From: Limnomonas spitsbergensis
Taxonomy: Eukaryota > Chlorophyta > Chlorophyceae > Chlamydomonadales
Length of the DNA: 64,000 nucleotides
Direction: 5' to 3'
NCBI GenBank assembly: GCA_037349105.1
Contig: JAYJMM010000021.1
Span: 1,426,001-1,490,000 of the forward strand
A program made the position numbers and the translations under genes. Shown in pieces: positions 24,401 to 37,000 of the stretch (its first letter is position 1; the number at the start of each line of letters is the position of its first letter). A model generated the notes under the pieces. The model had not been told where the DNA came from, did not search any database, and worked only from the letters and a program-made list of their open reading frames with translations.

Positions 24401-25229
24401 GGCTTGGAATGCGACTGAAGCTCTGTGTCAGACTGTCCAACCCTTGCAGCTTGTACGGGTGATCTTGTATGGGTGCCACATCATATTATGGCTACAAAAT
24501 ATCAAAAATAGGACTGAAGCTCTGAGAGGCCTGCCTGACATGTGAACAAATTGCTCCTGCCAAAAAATGACGGCGCGTCTCATGACCTGGTGTCAGGGGA
24601 AATATGAATGAGTTATATAAGACAGCGCTGCCTCGACCTGACTCGTGACCTTGTTGATGCTGCTATGGCTATATGATGGCGCAGACGGATGCAGCTGCTG
24701 TCGAAGCTCCTGATGCTGACACCGACCCGCGCATGGTGACTTGGTGAGCTGGCGTTAGGGGGGCCAAGTTTGGGCACAACTCAGCATGTTGGGGGACCAG
24801 GTTAGAGCAATAGTCAGCATATCAGGGCCTTGGGGAACCAGGTTTAGGCACTCCTCAGTATGTCAGGGGACCAGGTTTGCTGATGACCAAGTGACCTGCA
24901 GCGATGCTGTCAGGGAAACATGTTTGGGCAATACTCAGCATGGCTGTCTTGCGTTAGCACCTTTGAGCGCTAGCATAATCGCTTCACACATCACCCTATT
25001 GCGCTTATATTCCCGTCATCTCCTTGCCTGCAGGTTTAACAACACGCTCAATGAGAAGAAAATGTCTGACGGCGGCTTCAAGCATTACCTCGGTCCCTCC
25101 CAAGGTGGCGATGCGCCCCTTGCGCAGCCGGAAGGGGCGCCCAGTAATATCTCCAACAGCCGCCACAACAGCAGCCTCGGGGGGGAGTCAGCCAGAAACG
25201 CTGTCAAGGTCCAGGTTTATGCGCAATGA
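21485..25229 (+). CDS. Proline-rich single-pass surface protein (hydroxyproline-rich, receptor-like layout)
   Basis: Six exons, 21485-21550, 21846-23112, 23593-23744, 24037-24228, 24685-24743, 25034-25229, all GT-AG and phase-consistent, give 643 aa. Order of parts: signal peptide (MLLARVVPLLILSLLVLS); a Cys-rich module at about 23-97 with CTWFGLCPCTAECSSC; a roughly 155-residue proline stretch full of SPPP and PPSPPP motifs, the type hydroxylated and glycosylated in chlorophyte walls; an extracellular region with paired cysteines (ESGDCPACSPALEAAF); one membrane helix at about 528-552 (VVISVLAGLGVIAAAATYF) followed by the stop-transfer RPRRR; and a tail of about 90 residues. The fifth exon was found because it restores phase into the last exon. 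No kinase domain follows in this locus. A longer N-terminus from ATG 21311 is possible. Intron 2 contains a dispersed repeat. Confidence 0.8.
21605..21765 (+). repeat. Dispersed repeat family T
   Basis: In intron 1 of the proline-rich protein gene. Blocks: GGTGGCTGGGTGGCCAC, CCAGCCGGTGGCCCAAGCAG, CAGGGCTTGTTGCGCCAGGC and a terminal CGTGGCTTAGCTGAAAT...AAGCACCC. Same order as in 57165-57320 and 44735-44905. Confidence 0.65.
23113..23340 (+). repeat. Dispersed repeat family T inside intron 2
   Basis: Lies in the intron of the proline-rich protein gene right after the donor at 23113. It ends with the family's typical TGTGGTGTAGCTGAATTGTA then GCTGAAGCACCCT. The open reading frame of exon 2 runs through it by chance to 23327. 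Confidence 0.65.
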
Positions 25230-28073
25230 TGGCATCAACTGTCAGTCCATGGTTCAAGCTATGGCATAGCTGTCCCATCTTGGCCACCAGTCAAGCGGCG
25301 TGGCAGGCAGGCTTTTCAAAACTCCCTGCCAAAACCCTGAACTCTAAATGGGGACAGGCATGATGGAGGCCCTCATCAGGAGCACACATTGACATGTGGC
25401 AGTAGTCATATATTGCCAGGCCCAGTGCAGCTCCTGCAACGACGGCAGGAGAGCCTCGCTACATGGCGATGCAGTGTCAAATGCGGGGTTTCTGAATTTT
25501 GTGGGGTGTCTGAATTTTGTTAAGATAACCGTACTCATGACTCTGGGCAATGCTTTATAGATCTTATCACCTGCCCATGATCTTGACTTCATCGCTTACT
25601 CAAAATGTGCCCCAGGCCTTCTTGCAGTGTGCATCCGTGATGATGGCAAATGACTCCGTATCATACCAGCACGAACTAAATACTCGTATTATCGGTCGCT
25701 CGTAATATTGGGTTTGCATCAAGAGTGCTACCTCTCAGGTGTGATATGCTGATTTGTGACCCTCAGTAGAAATCGGCTGCTGAGCAATCTTCACAGCAGG
25801 CAATTGGCTTAGCTTACTCAAGCACAAACTCAGACCATTTGGGCACTGCTGTTCATGGTGTACATAACGCTTTCATTTTTTCGTATTTCTGCCCTGTGGC
25901 TGTAAAAGGAGGCAACTTTCCCCCTTGTTTGCCATGTTCTCCTGGTCTCGGTCAAAGCCTGCGTGGGATTTAAAGGATGTTGGCACAGCGTTTACTCATC
26001 CACCCAAGAAACCCTGACTCACCAGGTGGAGCATGTGCATGCGACAGAAATCTGTGGCCCCAGGATCTTTCTGACAACTCCCTGATACCTGTATGGTAAC
26101 CGAGCTTACTGAGAGCGTCAGGAAAAGTACTGGGGTTTGTTGGGTGGAATAAGTATACTAAACGTTACAGCACTTGAGACTTGAACCCACCACAGGCCAG
26201 GATCTGATATCAGTGGGTGGAAAGCAACAGGTCTGGCTGTAAAGCCAAACTCTAGTGACAGGTCTGACCAGGAATCAGAGGTGCTCTGATTACTGATCTA
26301 AGTTGGAGGCTGGCTGGTGTATACACAGAGAGCCGAAAGCAGAGGACTTTCAAGAACTGGAGAGTGGCAACGTAGGTTTACAAGGAAAAGGGCAGAGCGC
26401 TGCACTCATCGGCTTCAAGTGAGAATGAACAAAACATGGTTTGGTAGCTGGGCAGACCACTACATCAAGCAGACACATGGTCCTGCTACATGACATCCCA
26501 ACTGCAGGCATGGCCTACTGGTCCATAATCTCGTGCATGACTTGGTTGCATGGCTGCATGCACTTGCCATGTCATCTAAAACAATCGACGTGGGGGATGT
26601 GCATGGTTATGTCAGATTAAAGCGGTTGCAGTCCCAGCACCGTACCAGCTGCCTCTGTGCACCATACGCATGATTGCGCTGCGTGCCATGCCGCGCATGC
26701 AATAGCAGGGCTTGTGTGTATGATATCTTCGCAGTATAGTTTACCTGCCGTTGAAGAGCTGACAATCTTCACGCTGGTTACCTGGGATGGAAGTCTGTGT
26801 CCTTGACTACAGACGGGGAAACGCAGATGGGGACATTTAAAATGTCTTAGTGTATCCTTACTGTCTTAGTGTATCAAGTGCCTGTACCTGTGTACGGGCA
26901 CGTATCCCATGCATCGAATGTGATGCTCTGTTGGACTGTAAAATCTTCACAAAAGGCTGAATGTGGGAGCAGTGAAGAAAACCCGCTTGCCACGTGTAGG
27001 CTGCAGCGAGGCGTGGGGTGGGACTGTGGGAGGCTCTTGGACAGGGCAGAAAGCCACTGCCAGAGCTGGACTGGGCACTGAAGCTGCGCCCTGGGCAGGG
27101 GGCATAGAGGCCTGGACAGGGGGCACCCTGTCGTTACAGGAGACCAAAATTGTAGGCCATAGTTCACGCTCTTACAACACTGCATCGGCACTTGGAAGAG
27201 GTAGAGTTGGAAGGAATCACTGATCACGATCCTCGCATTTAACTGCAAATGCAGCGGACCGTGTCGTGAAAACAGTGTCCCTGGTGGGAATAAATTCAAA
27301 TGGAGATGGCGGCAGGGATTATGAATGGAGCTGACCCCATGTCCCGACACTGAGCATTTCATAGTTCGCTGGCCATGATAGTGGCCAGATACAGACCTGT
27401 CCACAGCTAGAGACCTTATAAAAAAGAAACACGAACAGGAAACTGTGGGCCCCCAGATCTGGCGACACTTGTTTAGACGCTCCGTACGAATTTCCCTCGC
27501 ACTTCCAGAGATTCAAAATGATCTCAGTCACAGGGATGGCTTGTGGTAGAGAAACCAGCTACTGACGTCCTGCATGAAGATGAAATTCGTAAGCAATCCT
27601 ATGCGGTATGAGACGCTTGATGCACCAGGCAGTGGACAGTTGGACACTGGGTTCTTCATAAAACGTGGAGAGCTGTTACCGTGAGCTGTTATATACCGGT
27701 AATGGCATGTTTTGGTAGCCACAAGTAAAGTACTGCATCAAAAGTTATGCATCCATATGGGCTTGCTGTCAAAGAAATAAGAGAGTCTCCAGGAAGATGG
27801 CTCTCTGGGCCTGGGAGATGGGGACCCGGCATTTACCTGAATTGATGGTGAATTGATGCCAAATTCTCCACACTTTCTCAAAAGGAGGAATCGGAATTCA
27901 GCCTCTAAGCATTCCGATACTATCAGCATAACTGCATTCTTCTGGATTTCACAAATTTTAGAAAACTAGAGCGATGGAGACACCGTTTTCTAGGAGCTGC
28001 TGACGCTGATTCCTAACTGCGCGTCGTGACTCTGCCCTTGAAGGGTGATGGCGTATCGCGGGAGGGTAAGGGG
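25230..28073. other. Long interval without a supported gene
   Basis: About 2.8 kb. It contains a copy of the conserved tail of family M at 26893-26950 and a TACCGGTA palindrome at 27694-27701. Open frames on both strands at 26870-27400 show no recognisable family, GT-AG structure or conserved motif. The promoter of the capping enzyme gene should lie toward its right end. Confidence 0.5.
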
Positions 28074-31000
28074 ATGTTTTCTGTGTCTTCGTGTCTCATC
28101 TCTGGCCTGAGGCTCCGAAATACCTCTGGATCGTTTGCGTCCGTCTTGCAGCCGCTGGAGCTGCCACCTGGATGGGTTGAATGCCCATGTTACGGCAAGT
28201 CACCTTCGGTGCACGGCAAGACTCTAAACGTAATCCCCTCGAAGGTACCTTGTTCGAACTTGATGGGTGCCATGCCAGATCTTGCGCCATGGGGACCCTC
28301 GGGATGCCATGGCCAGGGTCCCCATTTCTTTCAGTGCGCCTCAGCTATGATTCAGCTACAACTTGAACTGCGGCTGGCAGGGCTTGGTGCAATGCACCCT
28401 GCTGCTTGGGCCACCAGCTGTAGGCTACAAAGTCCGAGCCCCATCGCTCATGGATGACCGCCCAGCGGCATTCCACTTTAGTGCCTGCATGCTCTAAAAT
28501 AAACGCTGGACATGACCTCTGAGTGATGTCACAGCTAAACATGGTCAAGACCCCCACGGCACGATGATATGCAGGTGCCACTGAGCTACGACTTCGCTTC
28601 CCTGATCCCCAGTGACAAAATGTACACGCTGCGGGACGCGCTGGAGCAACTCGAGAAGCGCGGTACCGAGGTGCGCTGCTGCCATGCACATGCCTGTCCC
28701 TGCGCTGCTGCCATGCACATGCCTGTCCCTGCCCTGCTGCCATGGGCATGTCGCCACGCCCCCTCCTGCCCACCCTCGCCGACCTACCTCCCCCAACTTC
28801 TGCTGCACTTTGATGCTAGACACCATGTCATGCATACATGCACTGCAACGAAGCTTGGCCTCACAGAATCCACATACACATGAACGGCTTGCTTTAAAGG
28901 CCTGCTTGAAGATGTGCACCCTACTGAGAACATCACATCCTATGGCTCCATTGCTCCAACATTCAATATCCTCCGCCGCTGCCCATGATCCTCTTGTTCT
29001 GCCTCTGTCCATGGACTATTTTCTTCCCTGGCATCAGGTGGGCCTGGTATTGGATCTGACCAACAGTTCCCGATACTACCGCTTTGATGCTGAGGTGCCT
29101 AACGCCGAGCGGAAGAAGATATTGTATCGCAAGGTGATGCTTACTGCAGCAGGGGTGCATGGGCGTGATGGGCACATGGGTTTCAGGCTGGCTTGGTGCC
29201 TGAGCAAAACTCGAGCGGAAGTGTGATACCTGGGAGGTCAGTAGGTCACTCTATGAGTCTCAATACATGTCCATGTAAGTGCACTTCAGGAGGTCACCGA
29301 GTCTGAATGTCAGCCCACTAAACGTCCTTACCATCTGGGACCCAAATTGGCGCAAAGCAGGATCTGCCACGGTTCTAATAGCTACGCTAACTGAACCGTG
29401 TGGGCCGTTTTGTCTTGACTCTCACACAAGTGTGAGAGCCTAAAAAAAGGGACGGGCTGCTTGGACCTCTTGAAGGTGATACGTTCTCTCTAGCCTACTG
29501 TGATGGTTTGCGCAATCGTGCTGCAGCTCATATGCAGTCTACAAAGCACTGGTGTCAGCTTCAGCTGTATGCTGCACCGATGCCGCCTGCTCAGTTTCTG
29601 TGTCATGGCCCGCGGGAGTGACTCTGTCTCTGAATGGCGTCGGGTCTGACCTACGCCAGCAGATGGCGTCCACACTTGCTCACTTGTGCTGCCCAGCTTC
29701 CAAGCCTGTCTAGAAGCTAGGGGGGAGGATCCAAATATGAACGCTTTTACAAATGTACACCGCATTGTTACTTGCAAGGTGCAAAGGAATGAACTTAAAC
29801 CGTTGCGGCCCCTTATTCACACCCTCGGCCCCTCATTCACACCCCAGCCCCAGGGGCCCCTCATTCACACCCTTGTCCCCCCTGTTGACAGGTTCCCTGT
29901 CGAGGTAAAGGCCAGGCGCCTCAACCCGCTGCGGTGAACGAGGCGGTGTGGGAGATCTTCCAGTTTCTGGAGTGGTACCCCAAGCGATATGTTCTGGTGC
30001 ACTGCACGCATGGCTTCAACCGAACCGGTGGGGGACAGACCTGGGCCTGAGGGTTTAGGGTTTAGGGTTAAGACCTGGGCCTGAGGGGGGGTGACAAGTG
30101 GAGCTCTGCTGGCTGGGAGGGGGGTGGTCCTTTGGATGTCCACCTCCGTTGACGTGACATTTTGTCGTGTGTTGCTCCACGATGCCCTGACGATGTCCTC
30201 ATACCAAGGTGGTGACACGATCGCCTGTGCTCTCGTGCCAAGGTTACGTCATCGCGTGTGCTCTCATGCGCCTTGTGGAGGGTGCGACCATGGACAGAGC
30301 GATGCGCACCTTTGCGGAAGGGCGCCCTCCAGGCATCTACAAGGATGGTGAGAGGGGACATGCCGACCCCGGAGCGAGTTTCCTGTTTTAGATGTGGGTG
30401 CGAGTGTGTGGATCTGTATTTGTTGTGTGTCTGTGCCTGCTGAGGATGGAGGGATTCTTGCTCTGTCGGTTGTGTTGCGTTCAATGTGCGGAATAGCTGC
30501 ATGCCAATCTCGCTCTACTCCCCTTTTGATCGACACCAGTGTGCATAGACTGTCCCCCTTTCCCCCTTATTGCATGCTCGTAGCCTACATCAACGAGCTG
30601 TACCGATACCATCACGAGAAGCGTAACAAGGCCAAGATTCCCACCCCTCCTGTTCCCACTTGGAAGGGCACAGACGGACGTGATGAGGACGATGACGTGG
30701 GAGAGGATCCCATGCTAGGTAAGGACGATGTTTGTGTGAATGTATGGTAGTGGTGGATAGGGGGGGCCTTCCACACGCAGCCGCCAGCCTGCTTTCCTTC
30801 CTCACGCAGCCGCCTTCCTGCTTTTAGGTGTTTTGTGCGGCCCGCTGTCCGGCATGCAACCGCTGTGGGTTGAGCTGCCTTGATGTGCATGCATTGTACT
30901 GCCATGACTGCGTATCCGTTTAGTTAGCAGCTTCAATAAATAGATACTGCATTGCCTTGGGGCGCAGATTTTGTGAACCTCTACGAACTTCAGCTTGTGA

Positions 31001-34000
31001 GGAGCTGAGCCTGCCTGCTCTGCTCAAGTACATTTTGCCCGCAGCTGCTCTTATTCTCTCCTAGCCAGCCACGCCGCAGCTGCTGGTGGCCCCAGGATCC
31101 TGCCTGCTCTAAACAACCAGGACATGCCCCTGCTCCTCATATATCTTGCTGCGGTACATGTGGCCGCTGCTGATGCGGCTGCTTGACAACACAAGACGAG
31201 ATGGGCCTGTCTGCTATTGAAACTTCATATTGTCTGCTGCACCTTTTTATGTGCCATGCAGCCACCCAAGCGGCCGTTGCTGGTGATAAGTATATTCTGC
31301 GTGTTCTACCTGCTCTTGTGAACCTTAACATTTCCGCCGCTGCTCTGGTGTCTCGCAGCTGCCCATGCGACCGCTGCTGGTGAGGCTCTGAGCCTGCCTG
31401 TTCCTGACAAACAGATTACCGACTGCTCCTCCTATGCCTTGCAGCTGCATGTGCGGCCTTGGCTGTTGAGGCCGGGAGCCTGCCTGCTCCACACGCCTAT
31501 ACCTTCCTCGCCACCCCTCTTCCATGTCTTGCAGCTGCAAACGCGGTCGCTGCAAATACGCATGTGGGGCATGACAAGATCTTCGAAATCGGCGAGCCCC
31601 TGTGCGACAGCGAGGCGACCATGGTGCTGAGTTATGTGAGCTCCGCCATGTGGGCGTCTTGTGGGATCTAGCCGCGGCTGAAAGCGCCTTGCACCGCAGC
31701 TCCTTATGCCTCCCTGTGTGGGGCCTTGGCTGGGCTCTAACAGTGTGAAATGGCCTTGGACAGCAGCCAGTTGAAGCTGCCTTGTTCAGCATCCAGTGAT
31801 CTCGCCCTGTGAGATCTACGTTAGAGCCATGTGGGGATCAGGGCTTTGAGGATCTAGGCGGCTTAAAGCGCCCCACACAGCACTCAATTATGTTGTAAGG
31901 CAATCCGCAGCCAAATCATAAAAGGGAAGTCAAAGCAAAGCCTTCAGGCGATGCAGCAGACTAACATACAAATCGTTTTTTCCAAAGACAGCGAGTCCCT
32001 AACTGGGATGGCCCTGGGTGTCCCTCAACAGCTTCAGGACTCAGGATGCAGGTGTCACCAGCGTATCAGGTTAGGAACGCCTTCCCTGCCTGGAGAATGT
32101 GTTGCTGTCCTGCCTGTATCATGTGTTGCTGTTCCAAAGCCTTTTTAGGCAGGGCCAGGCATAAGGAACCGGGAAGAAACCAGCCCGGAGAACTAGGGCA
32201 AATCCAATGTCCCCGTCTGCCTCTTGGTGGCCTTAGGACTTCTGACGCATGTTATGCAGGCTTGTTGAGATATATCCCTGCCTGCCTGCCTCGTTTCTCA
32301 TACCTGTCCTGTCCTTGCCCTCCCCCCACCTGCTGTGACGTGCGTTGCAGGTGAGCCGCATCCTGCTCCCGGAGCGCCCGGACATCAAGTTCCCCGGCTC
32401 GCAGCCTGTTTCGCTTGACCGGCAGAACATTTCGCTCATTTACAACAAGCGGTAGGAGGGCATGAGGGCAGGGGAGTGCTGATTGGCAACATGGCAGATG
32501 TGTGTGCTATTGAGGGACATGAGGGCAGGGGAGTGCCTCTGAGTGGCAGGTGTGTGTGCTATTGAGTGCAGGAGGGCAGGTGAGTGCCATTGATTGGCAA
32601 CATGGCAGATGTGTGTGCTATTGAGGGACAGGAGGGCAGGTGAGTTCTGTTGCGTGGAAGCAGGGCAGGTGTGTGTGTGCTATCGAGGGCAGGAGGGCAG
32701 AGGTGTGCCGTTGAGTGGCAGAAGGGCAGGTGTGTGTGCTATTGAGGGACAGGATGGCAGGGGTATGCCAGGGACTCAAACCTCTCCCGCTGGCATGTCT
32801 AGTTGTGGACAGAGCCGTGCGTGTGGGGAGGGAGAGGCGTTAGTTGCGTTTGTGTTTAGCAAAGGGCAGGATGAGGTCAGGATGCATTTTGATCCGGCAA
32901 GAGGTGTGTCCCTCGAGCGGTCTCTCCGTTATTGTTCCCCTGCCCTGCGTTTGTGTGAGTGAGTGAGTGAGCCCCGGTGTTTGTTACTCTGCACCCATCT
33001 ACCTCATGGGAGCAGCAGAGAGGCCACCACTTAGGCCATGGACCAAATTCTGACCAGAGGCTTGAGGAGCATGGCTTGATGCACCAGGCCCCCTGGGCCA
33101 CAGGCCATGATAAAGCTGAATCGAAGCTGAACCCCTTCTGGCCGCAAGTCGTGGTTTAGCTCAATTGTAGCCTAGCCACCCTGGGCCAAAGGCCATGACA
33201 TAGCTGAATTGTAGCTGAGCCCCCCTTGGCCGCAGGTTGTGGCTTGGCTGATTTGTAGCTGAGCCCCCCTGGGCCGCAATTGGTGATATAGCTGAATTGT
33301 AGCTGAGCCCCCCTGGGCTGCAGGACGTGGGATAGATGAATTGTAACTGAGCCTCCCTGGGCCGCAATTCATGGTGTAGTTTAATTGTAGCTGAGCCCCT
33401 CTTGGCCACAGGCCATGATATAGCTGAATTGTAGCTGAGCCCCTATTGGCCTCAGGCCGTGATCAAGCTGGATTTTAGCTGAGCCCCTCTTGGCCACAGG
33501 TCGTGTTTTAGCTGGATTGTAGCTGAGCCCCCCTGGGCCACAGGCCATGGTATAGCTGAATTTTAGCTGAGCCCCCCTAAGCTCTATGCTGGTGTGTCAC
33601 TGTGTCCCTCCCTACCTGCAGTTACTGGGTCACTTGGAAGGCCGACGGGACGCGCTTCATGTTCCTCATTGACAAGAGGGGGTGCTACCTGATCGACAGA
33701 TCGGGCAACGTCGCGCGAGTGCAGGTCAGGCCGATGCGCGTACACTACCACGTCATCGAGTTCAGGGTGCTGCGCTGCCGTTCGCCATTTAACTCGGTTG
33801 ACAAGATCAAGGGGTGTCCATGGGGTGATGGAGGCTGAATGGTGTATTTGCCACCCGGCTTGTTGAGCTTATAGGGGTCCGGCCCGCCTGCAGTGCCTCT
33901 GCAGCGTAAAAAGACGGTTGGCACTCTCCTAGCGCCCTAGGAACGGAATTTGAAAGCACGTAGGTGGGTCACTTGTTGTGACGCTGGTTGGACTGCTGCC

Positions 34001-37000
34001 GCTGCTGCTGCCTGCCCGTTGACCTGCCCTTGCCCGGTCGGAAACCTGCTCCATCCCGCCCATGGACCTGCTGTTCCTGCCCAATGACCTCTGCTTTGCC
34101 TGTTGACCGGCCCGTCCCTGCCCGTTGACCTGCCTGTGCCTGCTCGCATGCCTCCTGTCCTAGATGCGGTTTCCGACAGCCAACAAGCCGTCTCCTCCCG
34201 GGAAGCGCGAGTCCTACCCGGTGGGCCGTCCACACCACCTAACATTGCTGGACGGGGAGATGGTGGTAGACCACGACAAGGTGTCGGGCGCGGATACGCG
34301 TAGGTGGGATTTGAAGTCCGTTTTGAATTCGAATTCAGTCTGAAATTTTGAAACCGGCATGTGCTTCACTGCCTGACCACTGCTGCCACGGGAAATTATG
34401 TCTAGCGCTCCGGTGTGCACGGGTAGGTTGAAGCACGGAAGGTGGGCTTGCCTAAGGCCTGCCTGTCGCTGCCTTTCGCGACCTCTCTGCCCCCCGGACG
34501 ACGGCAACGCCACGCCCTGTAACCCCCTGGCATTTTCTCACCCCCCTCCTGGCTGCTCTCCTGCCCCTCCCCCTCCGCCTCCCCCCCCGTCCCCTGGCAT
34601 CCTCTCACCCCCCTCCTCGCTGCTCTCCCACCCTCCCCCTCCGCCCCTCCCCCCGGTCCCCAGGTTCCTCGTCTACGATGTCATGTCTGTGAGTGATCGG
34701 CCAGTGGTGCATGAGCCTTTTGTGCTGCGCTACGCCCAAGTGGACGACCTTGTGCTGCGGCCGCGGAATATGGAGCGGGACTACATCAACCAACCGCCCA
34801 CAATTCCGCCCAAGTACCTGACACCTCCGCTCTCGTGAGTAAACCCGTGCTTTTTGTTTGTGCGCATCACCATAGGGTCCAGATGGGCAGCCTTCGCTGG
34901 GCTGATGGGGGACCAAATTTTCAACTGCGTGACCGGTGGTCCTAGCAACACGGCTTGCTGCACCAAGCCCTGCCGGATGGTGGCCGTTATTTAGCCGAAG
35001 CGTTGCTGAAGTGCAGCCGAAGCGCGCTGAAATAAGCTCTGCTGTGCGCCCTTCACTGCGGTGTGACCCTGGCAGCTGCTTGTAGTCACGGACAGGCTGT
35101 GATATGAACTGACGCCTTCATTAAAAAAAGTGCCAGTCTCAAGGTGCCAAGCTTATGCTAAAAGCCTATTTTTTACTACGCTGAGCTTGAATGGCACTTC
35201 ACGAAATAAAGCATCATTTGCATCTGGTTCTTCAACTGATTGTCCCCTCAACAGCTCTGAGCGCCGCACTGTGGGCGGGCGGACCTCTCTAGCTCAGTGC
35301 CCCCCCCCCCCCCCTCCCACTGCTGCCCCCCACCCCCCTCCTCCTGCTCCGTGCTTTCAGTGTGCGGCGCAAGGACTTCCACCCGCTCCACAAGGCCCCC
35401 AAGCTGATGACCCAGTGCTCCCCCCTTTGCCCTCCCCCCTCCTGCTTCCCCGCAGCTACTTGTACCAGGAGGAGCCTTTCAGTGTGCGCCGCAAGGACTT
35501 CCACCCGCTCCACAAGGCCCCAAAGCTGATGACCCACTTCATTCCAAATCTGAGCCATGAATCGGATGGGGTCATCCTGCAGGTGACTCAGCAGGGGGAA
35601 GGGGGCAAGCACTCAGAATGGAAGGTGCGGGACGCAGCAGGTGACTCAGCAGGGGGAAGGGGGCAAGCACTCAGAATGGGAGGTGCGGGACGCAGCAGGT
35701 GACTCAGCAGGGGGAAGGGGGCAAGCACTCAGAATGGGAGGTGCGGGACGCAGCAGGTGACTCAGCAGAGGGAAGGGGGCATGAATTCAAAATGGGAGGT
35801 GCGGGACGCAGCAGGTGACTCAGCAGGGGGGAGGGGGCAAGCACTCAGAATGGGAGGTGCGGGACGCAGCAGGTGACTCAGCAGAGGGAAGGGGGCATGA
35901 ATTCAAAATGGGAGGTGCGGGACGCAGCAGGTGACTCAGCAGGGGGGAGGGGGCAAGCACTCAGAATGGGAGGTGCGGGACGCAGCAGGTGACTCAGCAG
36001 GGGTGGGTGATGAAGAGGAGGGGGGCCATCCTGCAGGTCACTCAGCAGGGGGGAAGGCGGCAGTGTTTTTGCATGTGTGGTGGGGTAATTTAGGGTAATG
36101 TTAGGTAGCCATCCTGTATGTGAATCAGCACTCAGCAGGGGGATGAAGATGGAGAGGAGGGCTCATCCTGCTAGTGGCTTAATAAGTCAACAGGGAGGAA
36201 ATGGGGGATTCAAGGGGTTGAAAAGGTGGAGGGGGCAAGCTGCGGGTGACTCAGGAGGGAAGGGGGGGGCTCGACACTGTCCATGACTGCTTCGTGCATG
36301 CAGCAGTGGACTCCACCTTGTAGTGTGCAGAGCCGAGTGTCCAAGTGGCACAATGTGTGTTCCCCATGAAGGATCTGATACTCATGTTCCTCACCCCCTC
36401 ACCCCCTGCTACCCCCCAGTTCAAATCCCTCCCCCCCTGCTCATGTCCCTCCCCCCCTGCTCATGTTCCTCACCCCCTCACCCCCTGCTACCCCCCAGTT
36501 CAAATCCCTCCCCCCCTGCTCATGCCCATCACCCCCTGCTCATGTCCCTCCCCCCCTGCTCATGTCCCTCCCCCCCTGCTCATGCCCATCACCCCCTGTT
36601 CATGTCCCTCCCCCCCTGCTCATGCCCATCACCCCCTGCTCATGTCCCTCACCCCCTGCTCCCACCTGCTCATGTCCCTCACCCCCCTGCTCATGTCCCT
36701 CACCCCCTGCTCATGCCCCTCACCCCCTGCTCCCCCCTGCTCATGTCCCTCACCCCCTGCTGCCACCTGCTCATGTCCCTCACCCCCTGCTCCCACCTGC
36801 TTATGTCCCTCACCCCCTGCTACCACCTGCTCATTTCCCTCACCCCCTGCTCCCACCTGCTCATGTCCCTCACCCCCTGCTCCCACCTGCTCATGTCCTT
36901 CCCCCCCTGCTCCCACCTGCTCATGTCCCTCACCCCCTGCTCCCACCTGCTCATGTCCCTCACCCCCTGCTCCCACCTGCTCATGTCCCTCACCCCCTGC

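Noticed and set aside
26869..27404. Open frames on both strands, up to 176 codons
   Set aside because: Overlap a dispersed repeat tail and show no family similarity or splicing context.
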